Part shown: in pieces, positions 42,418 through 53,181 of the stretch
Layout: every line of letters starts with the position of its first letter
Position numbering within the stretch: position 1 is the stretch's first letter
Assembly: GCA_021604805.1 (NCBI GenBank)
Contig: BQJR01000001.1
Span: forward strand, 496,001 to 560,000
Direction: 5' to 3'
Length of the DNA stretch: 64,000 nt
From: Planctomycetota bacterium
GTDB taxonomy: Bacteria > Planctomycetota > B15-G4
Notes under the pieces: model-generated
Seen by the model: the letters and a program-made list of their open reading frames with translations, nothing else
Told to the model about the DNA's origin: nothing
Database searches by the model: none
Made by a program: the position numbers and the translations under genes

Positions 42418-44045
42418 TGCGCAGAACGCTGTCCATCACGCAGCCTCCACGCGGAGCGACCACGCGTCGCGCATGTGCCGCGCTGCTCGCACTGTGCGCC
42501 GCGTTGCTCGCGCTCACGCCGTCCTCACGCGCGCAGGACGACACGCGCCCGCTCGTGATCGGCAGCAAGAACTTCACCGAGAACCGCATCCTGGCCGAGA
42601 TCCTCGCGCAGCTCATCCGCGCCCACACCGACATCCCGGTGGAGCTCAACGACGGTCTCGGCGGCACGCTGGTGGTGTTCAGCGCGCTGCGCGAAGGCGA
42701 GATCGATCTGTACCCCGAGTACACCGGCACCGGCTGGGCGATCGTGCTCGAGCGCAAAGATCCCGCGCGCGATCCCTGGCACACCTACCGCGAAGTCGCG
42801 CGCGCGTACGAAGAACGCTTCGACATCCGCTGGCTGCCGCCCTTCGGCTTCAGCAACAGCTACGCGCTGGCCGTGCGCGGCGAGCTGGCGCGCGAGCTCG
42901 GGCTGCAGTCCGTGTCCGACCTCGTGCCGCACATCGCGGGCTTGCGCGCCGGCGTGAGTCACGAGTTCCTGAACCGACAAGACGGCTGGCCGGGCGTGTC
43001 CGCGCTCTACGCGCTCGAGACCTCCACGCTACGCGGCATGGAACACGGCCTCGCCTTCGCCGCGCTGGCCGACGGAGACCTCGACCTGATCGACGCCTGG
43101 ACCACCGACGGCAAACTGCTGCGCTACGACATCACCGTGCTGCGCGACGACAAGGCGTTCTGGCCGCCCTACCACTGCGCGCCCATCGTGCGCGTCGACG
43201 CACTCGAGCGTCATCCGGAGCTGGAACCGCTGCTCGGTCGACTCGGCTTGCGCCTTTCGAACCGTCGCATGCAGGCGTTGAACCTGGCGGTGGAGATCGA
43301 CGGGCGTTCCTTCCGCGACGTGGCGCGCGACTTCCTCGTGGTGGAGGGTCTGCTCGAGCGCGACCTGCCACGCGACCTCCGCACCGACGCCGCGGCACCT
43401 GGCGAGCGACGCGGCAGTCTTTGGGAGTTCGCGCGCGCCCGCCTGCCCGACACACTGCGACTCACCGGCGAACACCTGAAGCTCAGCTTCGGCGCGGTGC
43501 TCGCCGCGGTGTTGTTCTCGGTGCCACTCGGCATCGCGTTGGCACGTCGCCCGCACCTCTCACAACTCGCGCTCAACGCCACCGGCGTGTTGCAGACGAT
43601 CCCGAGTCTGGCGTTGCTGGCCTTCATGATCCCGGTGCTCGGACTCGGACTGCCCGCCGCCTACGCCGCGCTGTTCCTCTACGCGCTGCTCCCGATCCTG
43701 CGCAACACGGTCACGGGCCTGCGCGGTGTCGACGCCGAACTCGTGGACGCCGCGCGCGGGCTCGGCCTGAGCCGGCGACAGATCCTGCGCCACGTGGAGC
43801 TGCCACTCGCGCTGCCCACGATCATGGCTGGGGTGCGCACGTCGGCGATCATCTCGATCGGTGTCGCCACGCTGGCGGCCTTCGTGGGCGCTGGCGGCTT
43901 GGGCGACCCGATCCTCACCGGCTTGCAACTCAACGACATGCGGCTGGTGCTCGCGGGAGCGTTACCCGCAGCGCTGCTGGCGGTAATCACAGACGTGGGG
44001 CTCGAGAGGCTCGAGCGGCGGCTGACGCCGCGCGGCGTGGGCTGA
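42417..44045 (+). CDS. Fused substrate-binding protein and permease of a betaine/ergothioneine-type ABC importer
   Basis: 542 residues. A signal-like segment (ACAALLALCAALLALTPSSR) is followed by an OpuAC/QAT-type binding domain at about residues 40-320: LVIGSKNFTENRILAEILAQ, LNDGLGGTLVVFSALREGEI, DLYPEYTGTGWAIVLE and DLIDAWTTDGKLLRYDITVL. Residues 340-540 are a permease with EAA-like loop ELVDAARGLGLSRRQILRHV and AGVRTSAIISIGVATLAAFV. In characterised EgtU and similar fusions the permease comes first and the binding domain last; here the order is reversed. The ligand is likely a quaternary amine (glycine betaine, choline, ergothioneine or the product of the upstream enzyme). The ATG at 42417 shares a base with the upstream stop; a GTG at 42414 is possible. 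Confidence 0.88.
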   Translation: MRRTLSITQPPRGATTRRACAALLALCAALLALTPSSRAQDDTRPLVIGSKNFTENRILAEILAQLIRAHTDIPVELNDGLGGTLVVFSALREGEIDLYPEYTGTGWAIVLERKDPARDPWHTYREVARAYEERFDIRWLPPFGFSNSYALAVRGELARELGLQSVSDLVPHIAGLRAGVSHEFLNRQDGWPGVSALYALETSTLRGMEHGLAFAALADGDLDLIDAWTTDGKLLRYDITVLRDDKAFWPPYHCAPIVRVDALERHPELEPLLGRLGLRLSNRRMQALNLAVEIDGRSFRDVARDFLVVEGLLERDLPRDLRTDAAAPGERRGSLWEFARARLPDTLRLTGEHLKLSFGAVLAAVLFSVPLGIALARRPHLSQLALNATGVLQTIPSLALLAFMIPVLGLGLPAAYAALFLYALLPILRNTVTGLRGVDAELVDAARGLGLSRRQILRHVELPLALPTIMAGVRTSAIISIGVATLAAFVGAGGLGDPILTGLQLNDMRLVLAGALPAALLAVITDVGLERLERRLTPRGVG

Positions 44046-44096
44046 GTCTCCCCGGGCTTCCACCTGCCCCGACACGCTCTGTAACTGGAGGTTCGA

Positions 44097-46478
44097 ATGC
44101 TTCGCCCCGTTTCCCTTCTGGTGCCGCTCGCGTTCGCCGCGTTGTTGCCCGCGCTCAACGCGCAGATCTTGCCCTCACCGCCCGAGGAGCTGCTCCGCGG
44201 ACTGATCGAGCCTCTGCCCAGCGGCGAAGGCCTTTCGTGCGCGCTCGCTGATCTCGATGGTGACGGCAATCTCGACGCCGTGACCATGGAGCCGTCCTCG
44301 CTCACGGTGCTCCTCGGACGCGGCGATGCGTCCTTCGGCGCGCGCCACACGGTGCCGCTCAACGTGACCGCGCCGCAGCACTGGCCCGTCAGCGGCCCGC
44401 GCGAAGCAGCGCCGATCGTGGCCGACCTGAACCACGACGGCGAGCTCGACGTGCTCGTGCTGCAGCGCGCACCCAGCGCCGACGCACGCGTGCTGTTCCT
44501 CGCGGGCCGCGGCGGCGGACGGCTCGCCGCCGGCGTGACCGCGCTGGAACTCGAAGGCCTGCGCGCCGCCGACGTCGGCGACTTCGATGGCGACGGCCGA
44601 CTCGACCTGGTGCTCGCACGCACGCTCGGCGGAGTGCCGAACTTCGCCTTCCCGCCGCAGGGCCCCACGCGCTTCTTCGTCGCGCTCGGCAACGGTGACG
44701 GCAGCTTCCAGACCCCGAGCGCGCTCCCGCTGCTCGGTGCGCCCCTCGGGCCCGACAACGTAGCGCGCGTGGACCACGTGTTCGCCGCCGACGTCGACGC
44801 CGACGGGTCCCTCGACGTGATTGCCTATCCCGACGCGGGCCCGAGCCAGGTCGCGACCTTCCTCGGCCAGGGTGACGGCAGCTTCGCCGCGCCGTCGCTC
44901 GTGACTTCGCCCGGGGGTGGCTTCGACGTCGTCCTCGCCGACCTCGACGCCGACGGCGACCTCGACCTGGTGTCGAGCCCGACGTACTCAAACTTCGTGG
45001 TGAGCTGCGTCGCGCTCACGGTGCACCGCTGGGACGCGGGCACCTTCGGCCCCGCGACCAGCCTCCCGCTCTGCGCGCCGGGCGAAGGCGTCGGCACGAC
45101 GGGACCGCTCGCCGTGGCGGACTTCGACGGCGACGGTCACACCGACATCCTGTGCAGCGGCTGGGACTCGAGCATCCCGCGCAACACGCTGCTCGCGGGT
45201 GACGGCTTCGGCGGATTCGCCACGCCGCGGTCGCTCGACATGCCGGCACCGCGCTCGCTCGCCGTGGGCGACCTCGACGCCGACGGCGCTCCCGACCTGA
45301 TCGCCGTGGGCGGCCCGCCGAGCCTCACGGTCGCGCGCAACGATGGCGGCGCCGTGTTCTCCAACGAGAACGACCCCCTCGATCTCAACACACACTTTGG
45401 CGGTGGGGAGATGCTGGCGCTCGACGTCGACCGCGACGGCGACACCGATCTCCTGACCCTCGCGGCCATCGGGATGCAGACGGGCGTGCTCAGCCTGCTC
45501 AACGACGGGAGCGGCGCCTTCCCCGGGCCCGCATCGGAGCTGACGATCACGCGCAACGCCGACGCTCCGCTGTTCATCGAGCCCGCCGCCGGTGACCTCG
45601 ACGGTGACGGGATCACCGACCTCGCTCTGAGCCTCGCGGGCGACGCGGAAGTGCGCACGCTCCTGGGCGGCGGACCCGACCTGTTCACGCTGCGCGGCAC
45701 ACTGCCGCTCGAGGGTGAAGCGGGGCCCATCGCCCTCGGCGACCTCGACCTCGACGGCGACCTCGACGCCGCCGTCGGTCAGGGGAACCCCGCGGGCCCC
45801 GGCCCGACCGGCGTGGTGCTGCTCGAGAACGACGGCACCGGCTTGTTCACGCGCCGCGCCACGCTGCGTCGCCCCGCCTACGCGTGGGACGTGGAACTCG
45901 CCGACCTCGATGGCGACGGCACGCTCGAGCTGCTCACGCTGCACGGCGACGGCATCGGCTTGGCCGTGGCGCGCGGTGACACCGAGTTTCGCTTCCGCGA
46001 GCCTGTCGTCCGCACCGCCGGGCGCCATGCGCGCAGCCTGCTCGTGGTCGACCTCGACGGCGACACGCAGCTCGACGCGCTCGTCACCGACGCCGCCTCG
46101 CAGGATGCGCTCGTGTTCCCCGGGATCGGCGGCGCGGGCTTCGGCGCGGCGCAGTCGCTGCGTGTTGCGCCCAGCACCGCGCTCTCCCCCGGCACCTGGC
46201 CGCGCCTGACGCTCGCCGACATGGACGCCGACGGGCTGCCCGATCTGGTGAGCCGCCATGGCGAAGGCGTGAGCGTGCGCCTGCGCCTGCCCCGCGGGGG
46301 ATTCGCGCCGCTCCGGAGTGCCTCCGTGAACTTCCGCCCGATCGATTCGATCAACACGGCGGCCAGAGGGCAGGCCGCGCTGGCCGACTTCGACGGTGAC
46401 GGCGACCTCGATGTGGCCGTGAGCCGCCACGGGCTCCTGCGCGACGCCGTGATCGTGAAGAACCTGCTCGTGCCGTAA
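44097..46478 (+). CDS. Secreted FG-GAP/VCBS repeat protein (paralogue 2)
   Basis: 793 residues. The signal peptide MLRPVSLLVPLAFAALLPAL ends NAQ. It has the same succession of DxDxDG loops as the protein at 36652-39009 (ADLDGDGNLDAVT, ADLNHDGELDVLVL, GDFDGDGRLDLVLA, ADVDADGSLDVI, ADFDGDGHTDILCSGWD, GDLDLDGDLDAAVG, ADLDGDGTLELLTLHGDG, ADMDADGLPDLVS, ADFDGDGDLDVAVS) and the same opening PPEELLRGLIEPLPSGEGLS. GGAGG sits 5 bases before the ATG. It lies 51 bases after the transporter gene on the same strand. The function is unknown; the two copies bracket the betaine-type locus. Confidence 0.85.
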   Translation: MLRPVSLLVPLAFAALLPALNAQILPSPPEELLRGLIEPLPSGEGLSCALADLDGDGNLDAVTMEPSSLTVLLGRGDASFGARHTVPLNVTAPQHWPVSGPREAAPIVADLNHDGELDVLVLQRAPSADARVLFLAGRGGGRLAAGVTALELEGLRAADVGDFDGDGRLDLVLARTLGGVPNFAFPPQGPTRFFVALGNGDGSFQTPSALPLLGAPLGPDNVARVDHVFAADVDADGSLDVIAYPDAGPSQVATFLGQGDGSFAAPSLVTSPGGGFDVVLADLDADGDLDLVSSPTYSNFVVSCVALTVHRWDAGTFGPATSLPLCAPGEGVGTTGPLAVADFDGDGHTDILCSGWDSSIPRNTLLAGDGFGGFATPRSLDMPAPRSLAVGDLDADGAPDLIAVGGPPSLTVARNDGGAVFSNENDPLDLNTHFGGGEMLALDVDRDGDTDLLTLAAIGMQTGVLSLLNDGSGAFPGPASELTITRNADAPLFIEPAAGDLDGDGITDLALSLAGDAEVRTLLGGGPDLFTLRGTLPLEGEAGPIALGDLDLDGDLDAAVGQGNPAGPGPTGVVLLENDGTGLFTRRATLRRPAYAWDVELADLDGDGTLELLTLHGDGIGLAVARGDTEFRFREPVVRTAGRHARSLLVVDLDGDTQLDALVTDAASQDALVFPGIGGAGFGAAQSLRVAPSTALSPGTWPRLTLADMDADGLPDLVSRHGEGVSVRLRLPRGGFAPLRSASVNFRPIDSINTAARGQAALADFDGDGDLDVAVSRHGLLRDAVIVKNLLVP

Positions 46479-46491
46479 TCGCCGCGGGCGC

Positions 46492-48429
46492 TCAGCCCTC
46501 GCGCACCAAACGTTCCACGGCGCGCGCTCGCTCGGTGTCGGCCAGCACGAGCAGCGCGTCGCCGGCGCGGACCTCGGTGTCGCCCGACGGCACGACGAAC
46601 TCGCCGTCGCGCGCGATGGTCACCACGAGCACGCCACGCGGGATGCCCAGCTCCACGACGCTGCGCCCCACCACGGGCGAACTCGCCGGCACGTGGATCT
46701 CGGCGATGCGCGTGGGCTGGGACGCGCCGCCGCGCGCGTGACGGCGGTCGATCACGGCGGCCTCGGCCTCGATGGCGCTCACGCCGAAACCCTGCAGCGC
46801 GAGGCGCGCCATGGCGTAGGCCAACTCGCGCTCGCCGTGCACCGAGCGCACGGAAGGATGACGCGCCAGTTCGCCCCCCACACGATCGGCATGCACGCGC
46901 ACGATGACTTCGATCTCGGGGTTCACGCGGCGCGCATGTTCGATGGCGAGCCGCGCCGTCACAGGATCGGGAACGCTGAGCAACAACGAACGCGCCGAAG
47001 CCACACGCGCACGGTCGAGCAGGGTCGGGCTGCCGGCGTCACCGAAGAGCACGGGCACGCGTTGCGCGCGCAGCTCGTCGACCAAGGTGCGGGCTTGTTC
47101 GATGACCACGTAGGTGATGCCGCGCGCACTCAAGAAGCTCGCGAGTTCACTTCCGACGCGACCGTAGCCGCACAGCACGGCATGCCCCACGAGTGACTCG
47201 GCCGTCTCGATCGGGAGTTTGGCGAGACGACCGGCGCGGTGCATCACGAAGCGCGCCACGCGGCGGTTCCCCAGCAAGCGACGCTCGAGCGGTTGCGCGC
47301 CGCGGAACAGCAACGGGCTGGCCACGATCGAGAGCAAGGCCGTGGCCAGCACCACGCTGCGCGCTTGTTCGGGCAACACATCGAGGGAGACGGCGAGGCC
47401 CGCGAGCACGAAGGAGAACTCACTCACCTGACTGATGGCGGCAGCCACCGACAGCGACGTCCCCAGCGGGAAGCCACGCGTGAGCAAGACCAGCAAGGCC
47501 ACCGCCGGCTTGGCGAGCAACACGGCCGCCAGCGACGCGAACACGAGGCCGGGTTGGTCGACCACGAGCATCGGATCCACCAACATGCCCACGGCCACGA
47601 AGAAGAGCACGGCGAAGGCGTCGCGCAGCGGCAAGGCGTCGGCGGCGGCCTGGTGACTCATGTCGGATTGCCCGACGAGCATGCCGCCCAGGAAAGCGCC
47701 CAACGCGATCGACGTGCCGAAGACCTCCGCGGCCAACCAAGCCACGCCCAGGGCCAACACGAGCACCGCCAACGTGAACAACTCGCGCGACTGCGCGCGG
47801 GCCACGATCCCCAGCAAGCGCGGCACCAACCAAGCGCCCCCCGAGAACACGAGCACGGCCAACAGCGCGATCGCGCCCGCGGTCTGGAGCAAGACCTGCA
47901 GCAGGGGCTCGGCTTCGTTCTGGGCGGCGAGGGCCGGTAACAACACCAGCACGACCACGGTGACAAGGTCTTCGACCACGGACCAGCCCACGGCGATCCG
48001 CCCCGCCGCGGAGCCGAGCATGTCGAGCTCGAGCAGACCGCGCACGATGACCACGGTGCTGGCCGTGGCCAGGCACAGGCCGAAGACCATCGACGCCGCC
48101 AAGCCCCAGTCGTTGGCCAGGCCGATGGCGGCGCCGCAGGTCATGGCGGCGGCCGAGGCGAGCAAGGCGCCGGGGAGCGCCACGCCGCGCACGGCCAGCA
48201 AGTCGCGCAGGGAGAAGTTCAGGCCGACGCCGAACATGAGCAGGATCACGCCCACGTCGGCGAGCTGGCTGGCCAGCGCCATGTCGCCGACGAAGCCCGG
48301 GGTGTGCGGCCCGACAGCCATCCCCGCGCACAGGTAGCCGACCAGCGGCGAGAGCCCGAGCCGTCGCGCCAGAGTGCCCAGGAGCAGCGCGGCCGAGAGG
48401 CCGATGGCGACGGTGGGCACCCAGTTCAT
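46492..48429 (-). CDS. CPA2 cation:proton antiporter with RCK domains (Kef/YbaL type)
   Basis: 645 residues from the ATG at 48429 (MNWVPTVAIGLSAALLLGTL). Residues 1-385 form about 12 membrane helices with the CPA2 features LGLSPLVGYLCAGMAVGPHT, ADVGVILLMFGVGLNFSLRD and ISQVSEFSFVLAGLA. A TrkA-N/RCK domain follows from about residue 420 (AVLCGYGRVGSELASFL, then FGDAGSPTLLDRA), and a TrkA-C domain ends the protein (IPRGVLVVTIARDGEFVVPS, GDALLVLADTERA). These proteins exchange K+ or Na+ for H+ under nucleotide control. The gene converges with the FG-GAP gene (13-base gap) and diverges from fba. The transported ion cannot be told from sequence. Confidence 0.93.
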   Translation of the reverse strand: MNWVPTVAIGLSAALLLGTLARRLGLSPLVGYLCAGMAVGPHTPGFVGDMALASQLADVGVILLMFGVGLNFSLRDLLAVRGVALPGALLASAAAMTCGAAIGLANDWGLAASMVFGLCLATASTVVIVRGLLELDMLGSAAGRIAVGWSVVEDLVTVVVLVLLPALAAQNEAEPLLQVLLQTAGAIALLAVLVFSGGAWLVPRLLGIVARAQSRELFTLAVLVLALGVAWLAAEVFGTSIALGAFLGGMLVGQSDMSHQAAADALPLRDAFAVLFFVAVGMLVDPMLVVDQPGLVFASLAAVLLAKPAVALLVLLTRGFPLGTSLSVAAAISQVSEFSFVLAGLAVSLDVLPEQARSVVLATALLSIVASPLLFRGAQPLERRLLGNRRVARFVMHRAGRLAKLPIETAESLVGHAVLCGYGRVGSELASFLSARGITYVVIEQARTLVDELRAQRVPVLFGDAGSPTLLDRARVASARSLLLSVPDPVTARLAIEHARRVNPEIEVIVRVHADRVGGELARHPSVRSVHGERELAYAMARLALQGFGVSAIEAEAAVIDRRHARGGASQPTRIAEIHVPASSPVVGRSVVELGIPRGVLVVTIARDGEFVVPSGDTEVRAGDALLVLADTERARAVERLVREG

Positions 48430-48558
48430 GTGTGTTTCGGTCGAGCGCGAGAGGCGTACGAAGTCGGCGCGCAGCCTAGCACGCAGCGCGGTCCAGCTCG
48501 CCGCACAGGCCGAGCTCGCGAGGCGTCGCTGCCCCATTCTCCCTCGGCGCAGAGCTGA

Positions 48559-48564
48559 TAGACT
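48559..48564 (+). promoter_or_regulatory. Candidate -10 element TAGACT
   Basis: GATAGACT lies 59 bases before the fba ATG, in the divergent 194-base gap shared with the antiporter gene. No obvious -35 is present at 17 bases. Confidence 0.4.
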
Positions 48565-48623
48565 GAGCGCCGCTCAGGCCCGCCTGCCAACACGTCTTCC
48601 ATCGATTCACAAGGGACCCCGTC

Positions 48624-49655
48624 ATGCCGATCATCCCCATGCGCACGCTGCTCGATCACGCCGCCGAGAACGACTACGGCGTGGCCGCCTTCAACGTGAA
48701 CAACATGGAACAGATCCAGGCGATCATGACGGCCGCCAGCGACACCGAGTCGCCCGTGATCGTGCAGGCCTCGCGTGGCGCGCGCGGTTACTCCAACGAC
48801 AACTACCTGCGTCACTTGATGCTCGCCGCAGCGGAGCTCAACCCGAACATCCCGATCGCGATGCACCAGGATCACGGCAACTCGCCGGCCACGTGCAAGA
48901 GCGCCATCGAGCTGGGCTTCACCAGCGTGATGATGGACGGCTCGCTCGAGGAAGACGGCAAGACGCCCGCGAGCTGGGACTACAACGTGTCGGTCACGAA
49001 GCAGGTCGTGGAGATGGCGCACGCGCGCGGCGTCACGGTGGAAGCCGAGCTCGGTTGCCTCGGTGGCATCGAGGACGGCCAAGGCGCCGGTCTCAGCGAA
49101 GAGGAAGCGCAGAACCACCTCACCGATCCCGAAGAGGCCGGCGAGTTCGTGCGTCAAACCGGTTGCGACGCGCTCGCGGTGGCCATCGGCACGAGCCACG
49201 GCGCCTACAAGTTCAAGAAGAAGCCCACCGGCCAAGTGCTGCGCATGGACGTGATCCGCGAGATCCACAAGCGCATGCCCAACTGTCACATGGTGATGCA
49301 CGGCAGCTCGTCGGTGCCGCAAGAGTTGATCGACATCATCAACTCCTTCGGCGGTGAGATCCCTGAGACCTACGGCGTGCCGGTGGAAGACATCCAAGAG
49401 GGCATCAAGCACGGCGTGCGCAAGATCAACGTGGACACCGACAACCGGCTGGCCATGACCGGCGCGGTGCGCAAGGCGCTCGCCGAGAAGCCCGAAGAGT
49501 TCGACCTGCGCTACTACCTCAAGCCCGCACGCGCCGCGATGGTGGAAGTGGTGAAGGCGCGCATGATCTCCTTCGGGCAGGCGGGCCACGCTGGCGGTGT
49601 GCCCGACCGCAGCCTCGCCGAGCTCAAGACCTTCTACTCCGCTTCGCCCGCCTGA
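48624..49655 (+). CDS. fba: Fructose-bisphosphate aldolase, class II
   Basis: 343 residues, the length of the class IIB/Calvin-cycle-type subfamily. It is zinc dependent and catalyses cleavage of fructose 1,6-bisphosphate to DHAP and glyceraldehyde 3-phosphate. Zinc and active-site residues are visible: AMHQDHGNS (His81, Asp83, His84), [10 protein letters not shown] (Glu), [11 protein letters not shown] (His192) and VMHGSSSVP (His226), plus the DHAP-phosphate loop [14 protein letters not shown]. It starts [20 protein letters not shown], the usual N terminus. It appears monocistronic, with a TAGACT element upstream. The assignment is secure. Confidence 0.97.
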   Translation: MPIIPMRTLLDHAAENDYGVAAFNVNNMEQIQAIMTAASDTESPVIVQASRGARGYSNDNYLRHLMLAAAELNPNIPIAMHQDHGNSPATCKSAIELGFTSVMMDGSLEEDGKTPASWDYNVSVTKQVVEMAHARGVTVEAELGCLGGIEDGQGAGLSEEEAQNHLTDPEEAGEFVRQTGCDALAVAIGTSHGAYKFKKKPTGQVLRMDVIREIHKRMPNCHMVMHGSSSVPQELIDIINSFGGEIPETYGVPVEDIQEGIKHGVRKINVDTDNRLAMTGAVRKALAEKPEEFDLRYYLKPARAAMVEVVKARMISFGQAGHAGGVPDRSLAELKTFYSASPA

Positions 49656-49752
49656 GCGCAACGCTCCTGATCGAGCGCGCCGTCACCCGCGCGCTCTTCG
49701 ACCCCGCAACGCGTCGTCGCACGTTGCAACGAGACCGGCCTTCGGCCACTGA

Positions 49753-50484
49753 GTGGACACTCGGCTCCCGCTCGACATCCTGCCGCAACCCACGCTGACC
49801 ACGTGCGGTCCCACGTGCTTGCACGCCGTCTACGGTTACTACGGTGACAAGCTGCCGCTGAGCGAAGTCATCGCGAGCGTGAACGCGCTCGAGGAGGGCG
49901 GCACGCTGGCCGTGGAACTCGGGCGGCATGCCTTGCGACGCGGTTACCGCGCCACGATCCGCACGCTCAACTTGCAGGTCTTCGACCCCTCATGGTTCGG
50001 TCGCGACGGCGCCGTGCAGGTGGACCTCGCTGAGAAGTTGCGTGCGCAACGCAAGGCCAAGAACTCGCGCAAGCTGCGCGGCGCCATCGACGCCTACCTC
50101 GACTACCTCGCGCTCGGCGGCTTGCTGCGCATGGAGACGTTCAGCGCGCACCTGCTGCGCGCGCAACTCAGCGCGGGCGTGCCGCTGCTCGCGGGCCTGA
50201 GCGCCACCTGGCTCTACGGCAGCGCGCGCGAGCACGGCCCCGACAGCGAGTACGACGACGTGCGCGGCGAACCCTCGGGGCACTTCGTGGTGCTCGCCGG
50301 CTACGACCGCGAAGCGCGCCAGATCCGCGTGGCCGACCCCTACCTGCCGAACCCACTCGCCGGGCAACACCACTACGACGTGGACACCGGCCGCGTGCTC
50401 GCCGCGATCCACCTCGGGATCCTCACTTACGACGCGAACCTTCTCTCCGTGGAGCCGCGCGATGGCGATCCTCGTCGTCGTTGA
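49753..50484 (+). CDS. Peptidase C39-fold (papain-like) protein of a RimK/GCS2 cluster
   Basis: 243 residues from the GTG at 49753. The papain-like residues of the C39 fold are all visible: Gln12 and Cys18 in PQPTLTTCGPTCLHAVYGYY, His177 in GEPSGHFVVLAGYD, and Asp195 in VADPYLPN. It is a free-standing enzyme with no ABC transporter attached, so it is not a bacteriocin exporter; it may cut or trim a small peptide or act as a transpeptidase. Its 3' end overlaps the ATP-grasp gene by 23 bases. Together with the next three genes it forms a set that recurs in bacterial genomes and has been predicted to build a glutamyl- or peptide-type metabolite. Confidence 0.8.
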   Translation: MDTRLPLDILPQPTLTTCGPTCLHAVYGYYGDKLPLSEVIASVNALEEGGTLAVELGRHALRRGYRATIRTLNLQVFDPSWFGRDGAVQVDLAEKLRAQRKAKNSRKLRGAIDAYLDYLALGGLLRMETFSAHLLRAQLSAGVPLLAGLSATWLYGSAREHGPDSEYDDVRGEPSGHFVVLAGYDREARQIRVADPYLPNPLAGQHHYDVDTGRVLAAIHLGILTYDANLLSVEPRDGDPRRR

Positions 50485-51928
50485 TGACCTGACCGAGTGG
50501 CCGCTGCACTTCGAGGGCGTGGAGACCGTCGCGGCGCGTGACTACCTCGCGCAACAGCAAGCATGGAACGGACGTCGTCTCACGGTCTTCAATCTGTGCC
50601 GGTCGTGGAGTTACCAGTCGATGGGTTGGTACGTGTCGCTGCTGGCTTCGGCGCGCGGGCATCGGCCGGTGCCTTCCGTCACACACCTGCGCGACATCGC
50701 GAGCGCCTCGCTGATGCGCACCGTATCCCATGATCTCGACGAGCTGATGCAGCGCTCACTGGCGCGACTGCGCGGCGACCACTTCGAGCTCTCGGTGTAC
50801 TTCGGGCGCAACCTGGCCCACGCGCACGACCGCCTGGCGCGCGCGCTCTACAACCTGTTCCAGGTGCCCTTCCTGCGCGCCACCTTCGAGCGTCGTCGCG
50901 AACGCTGGGAGCTGCACGCCGTGACACCGATCCCGGCGCGCTCGATCGCCCGCGCGCATCGCGAGTTCGTGATCGAGGCCGCCAAGCAGTACTTCGCGCG
51001 CTACCGTCCGCCGCGCAAACGTGCGGCGGCGCCGCGCCACGACCTGGCGATCCTGGTCGACGCCGAGGAGGCGTCGCCCCCTTCGGACAGCCGAGCGCTG
51101 GCGCGATTCCAGCGCGCGGCCGAACAGCTCGGCATGCGCGCACAGGTGATCCACCGCGAGGACTACGGTCGGCTGGCCGAGTTCGACGCGCTCTTCATCC
51201 GCGTCACGACCGCCGTGAACCACTACACCTACGACTTCGCGCGCCGCGCCGAGGCGCTCGGGCTGGTGGTCATCGACGACCCCACGTCGATCCTGCGCTG
51301 CACGAACAAGGTGTTCCTCGCGGAGCTGCTCGAGCGACACGAGATCGAACACCCGCGCAGCCTGCTCGTGAACCACGAGAACCTCGCCGAGGTCGCCGAC
51401 CAGCTGGGTCTACCCTGCGTGCTCAAGAAGCCCGACAGCGCGTTCTCGCAAGGCGTCGTGAAGGCCGACTCGCTCGACGAACTGATCAGCAAGGGCCGCG
51501 AGCTCCTGGCCACTTCGGAGCTCGTCGTCGCACAAGAGTTCCTGCCCACCGAGTTCGACTGGCGCGTGGGTGTGCTCGACCGCAAGCCGCTCTACGTGGC
51601 GCGTTATCACATGGCGGCCAAGCACTGGCAGATCATCCGGCGCGACGACGCGGGCGGCGAGAGCTACGGGCGCGTGCAGGCGTTGGCCGTGGACGAAGCT
51701 CCGCGACACGTGGTGCGCACGGCCGTGCGCGCCGCCAACCTGATCGGCGACGGTCTCTACGGCGTGGACCTCAAGACGACCGGCCGCAAGTGCCACGTGA
51801 TCGAAGTCAACGACAACCCGTCACTCGACGCCGGCTACGAAGACTCGGTGCTCGGCGCGCGCCTCTATCAGCGCGTGATGGAAGTGTTCTTGCAGCGCAT
51901 CGAAGCGCGCAAGTCGGCCACTCACTGA
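50462..51928 (+). CDS. RimK-like ATP-grasp ligase with RLAN N-terminal domain
   Basis: 488 residues. Residues 1-150 match the RimK-like ligase N-terminal (RLAN) domain: AILVVVDDLTEWPLHFEGVE, NLCRSWSYQSMGWYVSLLAS and ARGHRPVPSVTHLRDIA. Residues 210-480 are the ATP-grasp: IDDPTSILRCTNKVFLAELL, LPCVLKKPDSAFSQGVVKAD, VVAQEFLPTEFDWRVGVLDR and DLKTTGRKCHVIEVNDNPS (the Mg-binding E-x-N). Such enzymes ligate an amino acid, often glutamate, to a carboxylate using ATP. The ATG at 50462 is inside the end of the upstream gene. It partners with the GCS2-like ligase 17 bases downstream. The exact substrates are unknown. Confidence 0.9.
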   Translation: MAILVVVDDLTEWPLHFEGVETVAARDYLAQQQAWNGRRLTVFNLCRSWSYQSMGWYVSLLASARGHRPVPSVTHLRDIASASLMRTVSHDLDELMQRSLARLRGDHFELSVYFGRNLAHAHDRLARALYNLFQVPFLRATFERRRERWELHAVTPIPARSIARAHREFVIEAAKQYFARYRPPRKRAAAPRHDLAILVDAEEASPPSDSRALARFQRAAEQLGMRAQVIHREDYGRLAEFDALFIRVTTAVNHYTYDFARRAEALGLVVIDDPTSILRCTNKVFLAELLERHEIEHPRSLLVNHENLAEVADQLGLPCVLKKPDSAFSQGVVKADSLDELISKGRELLATSELVVAQEFLPTEFDWRVGVLDRKPLYVARYHMAAKHWQIIRRDDAGGESYGRVQALAVDEAPRHVVRTAVRAANLIGDGLYGVDLKTTGRKCHVIEVNDNPSLDAGYEDSVLGARLYQRVMEVFLQRIEARKSATH

Positions 51929-51945
51929 CGCGTCGCGGAGCTGCC

Positions 51946-53177
<1,232 letters not shown>

Positions 53178-53181
<4 letters not shown>

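Noticed and set aside
39959..44045. Complete ergothioneine biosynthesis cluster
   Set aside because: Only the EgtD-type domain is present; no EgtB, EgtC or EgtE, and the histidine-contact Glu appears to be lost.
49650..49672. Short stem GAGCG-CAA-CGCTC after fba as terminator
   Set aside because: Only 5 bp and no T-run; such stems are frequent by chance at this GC content.
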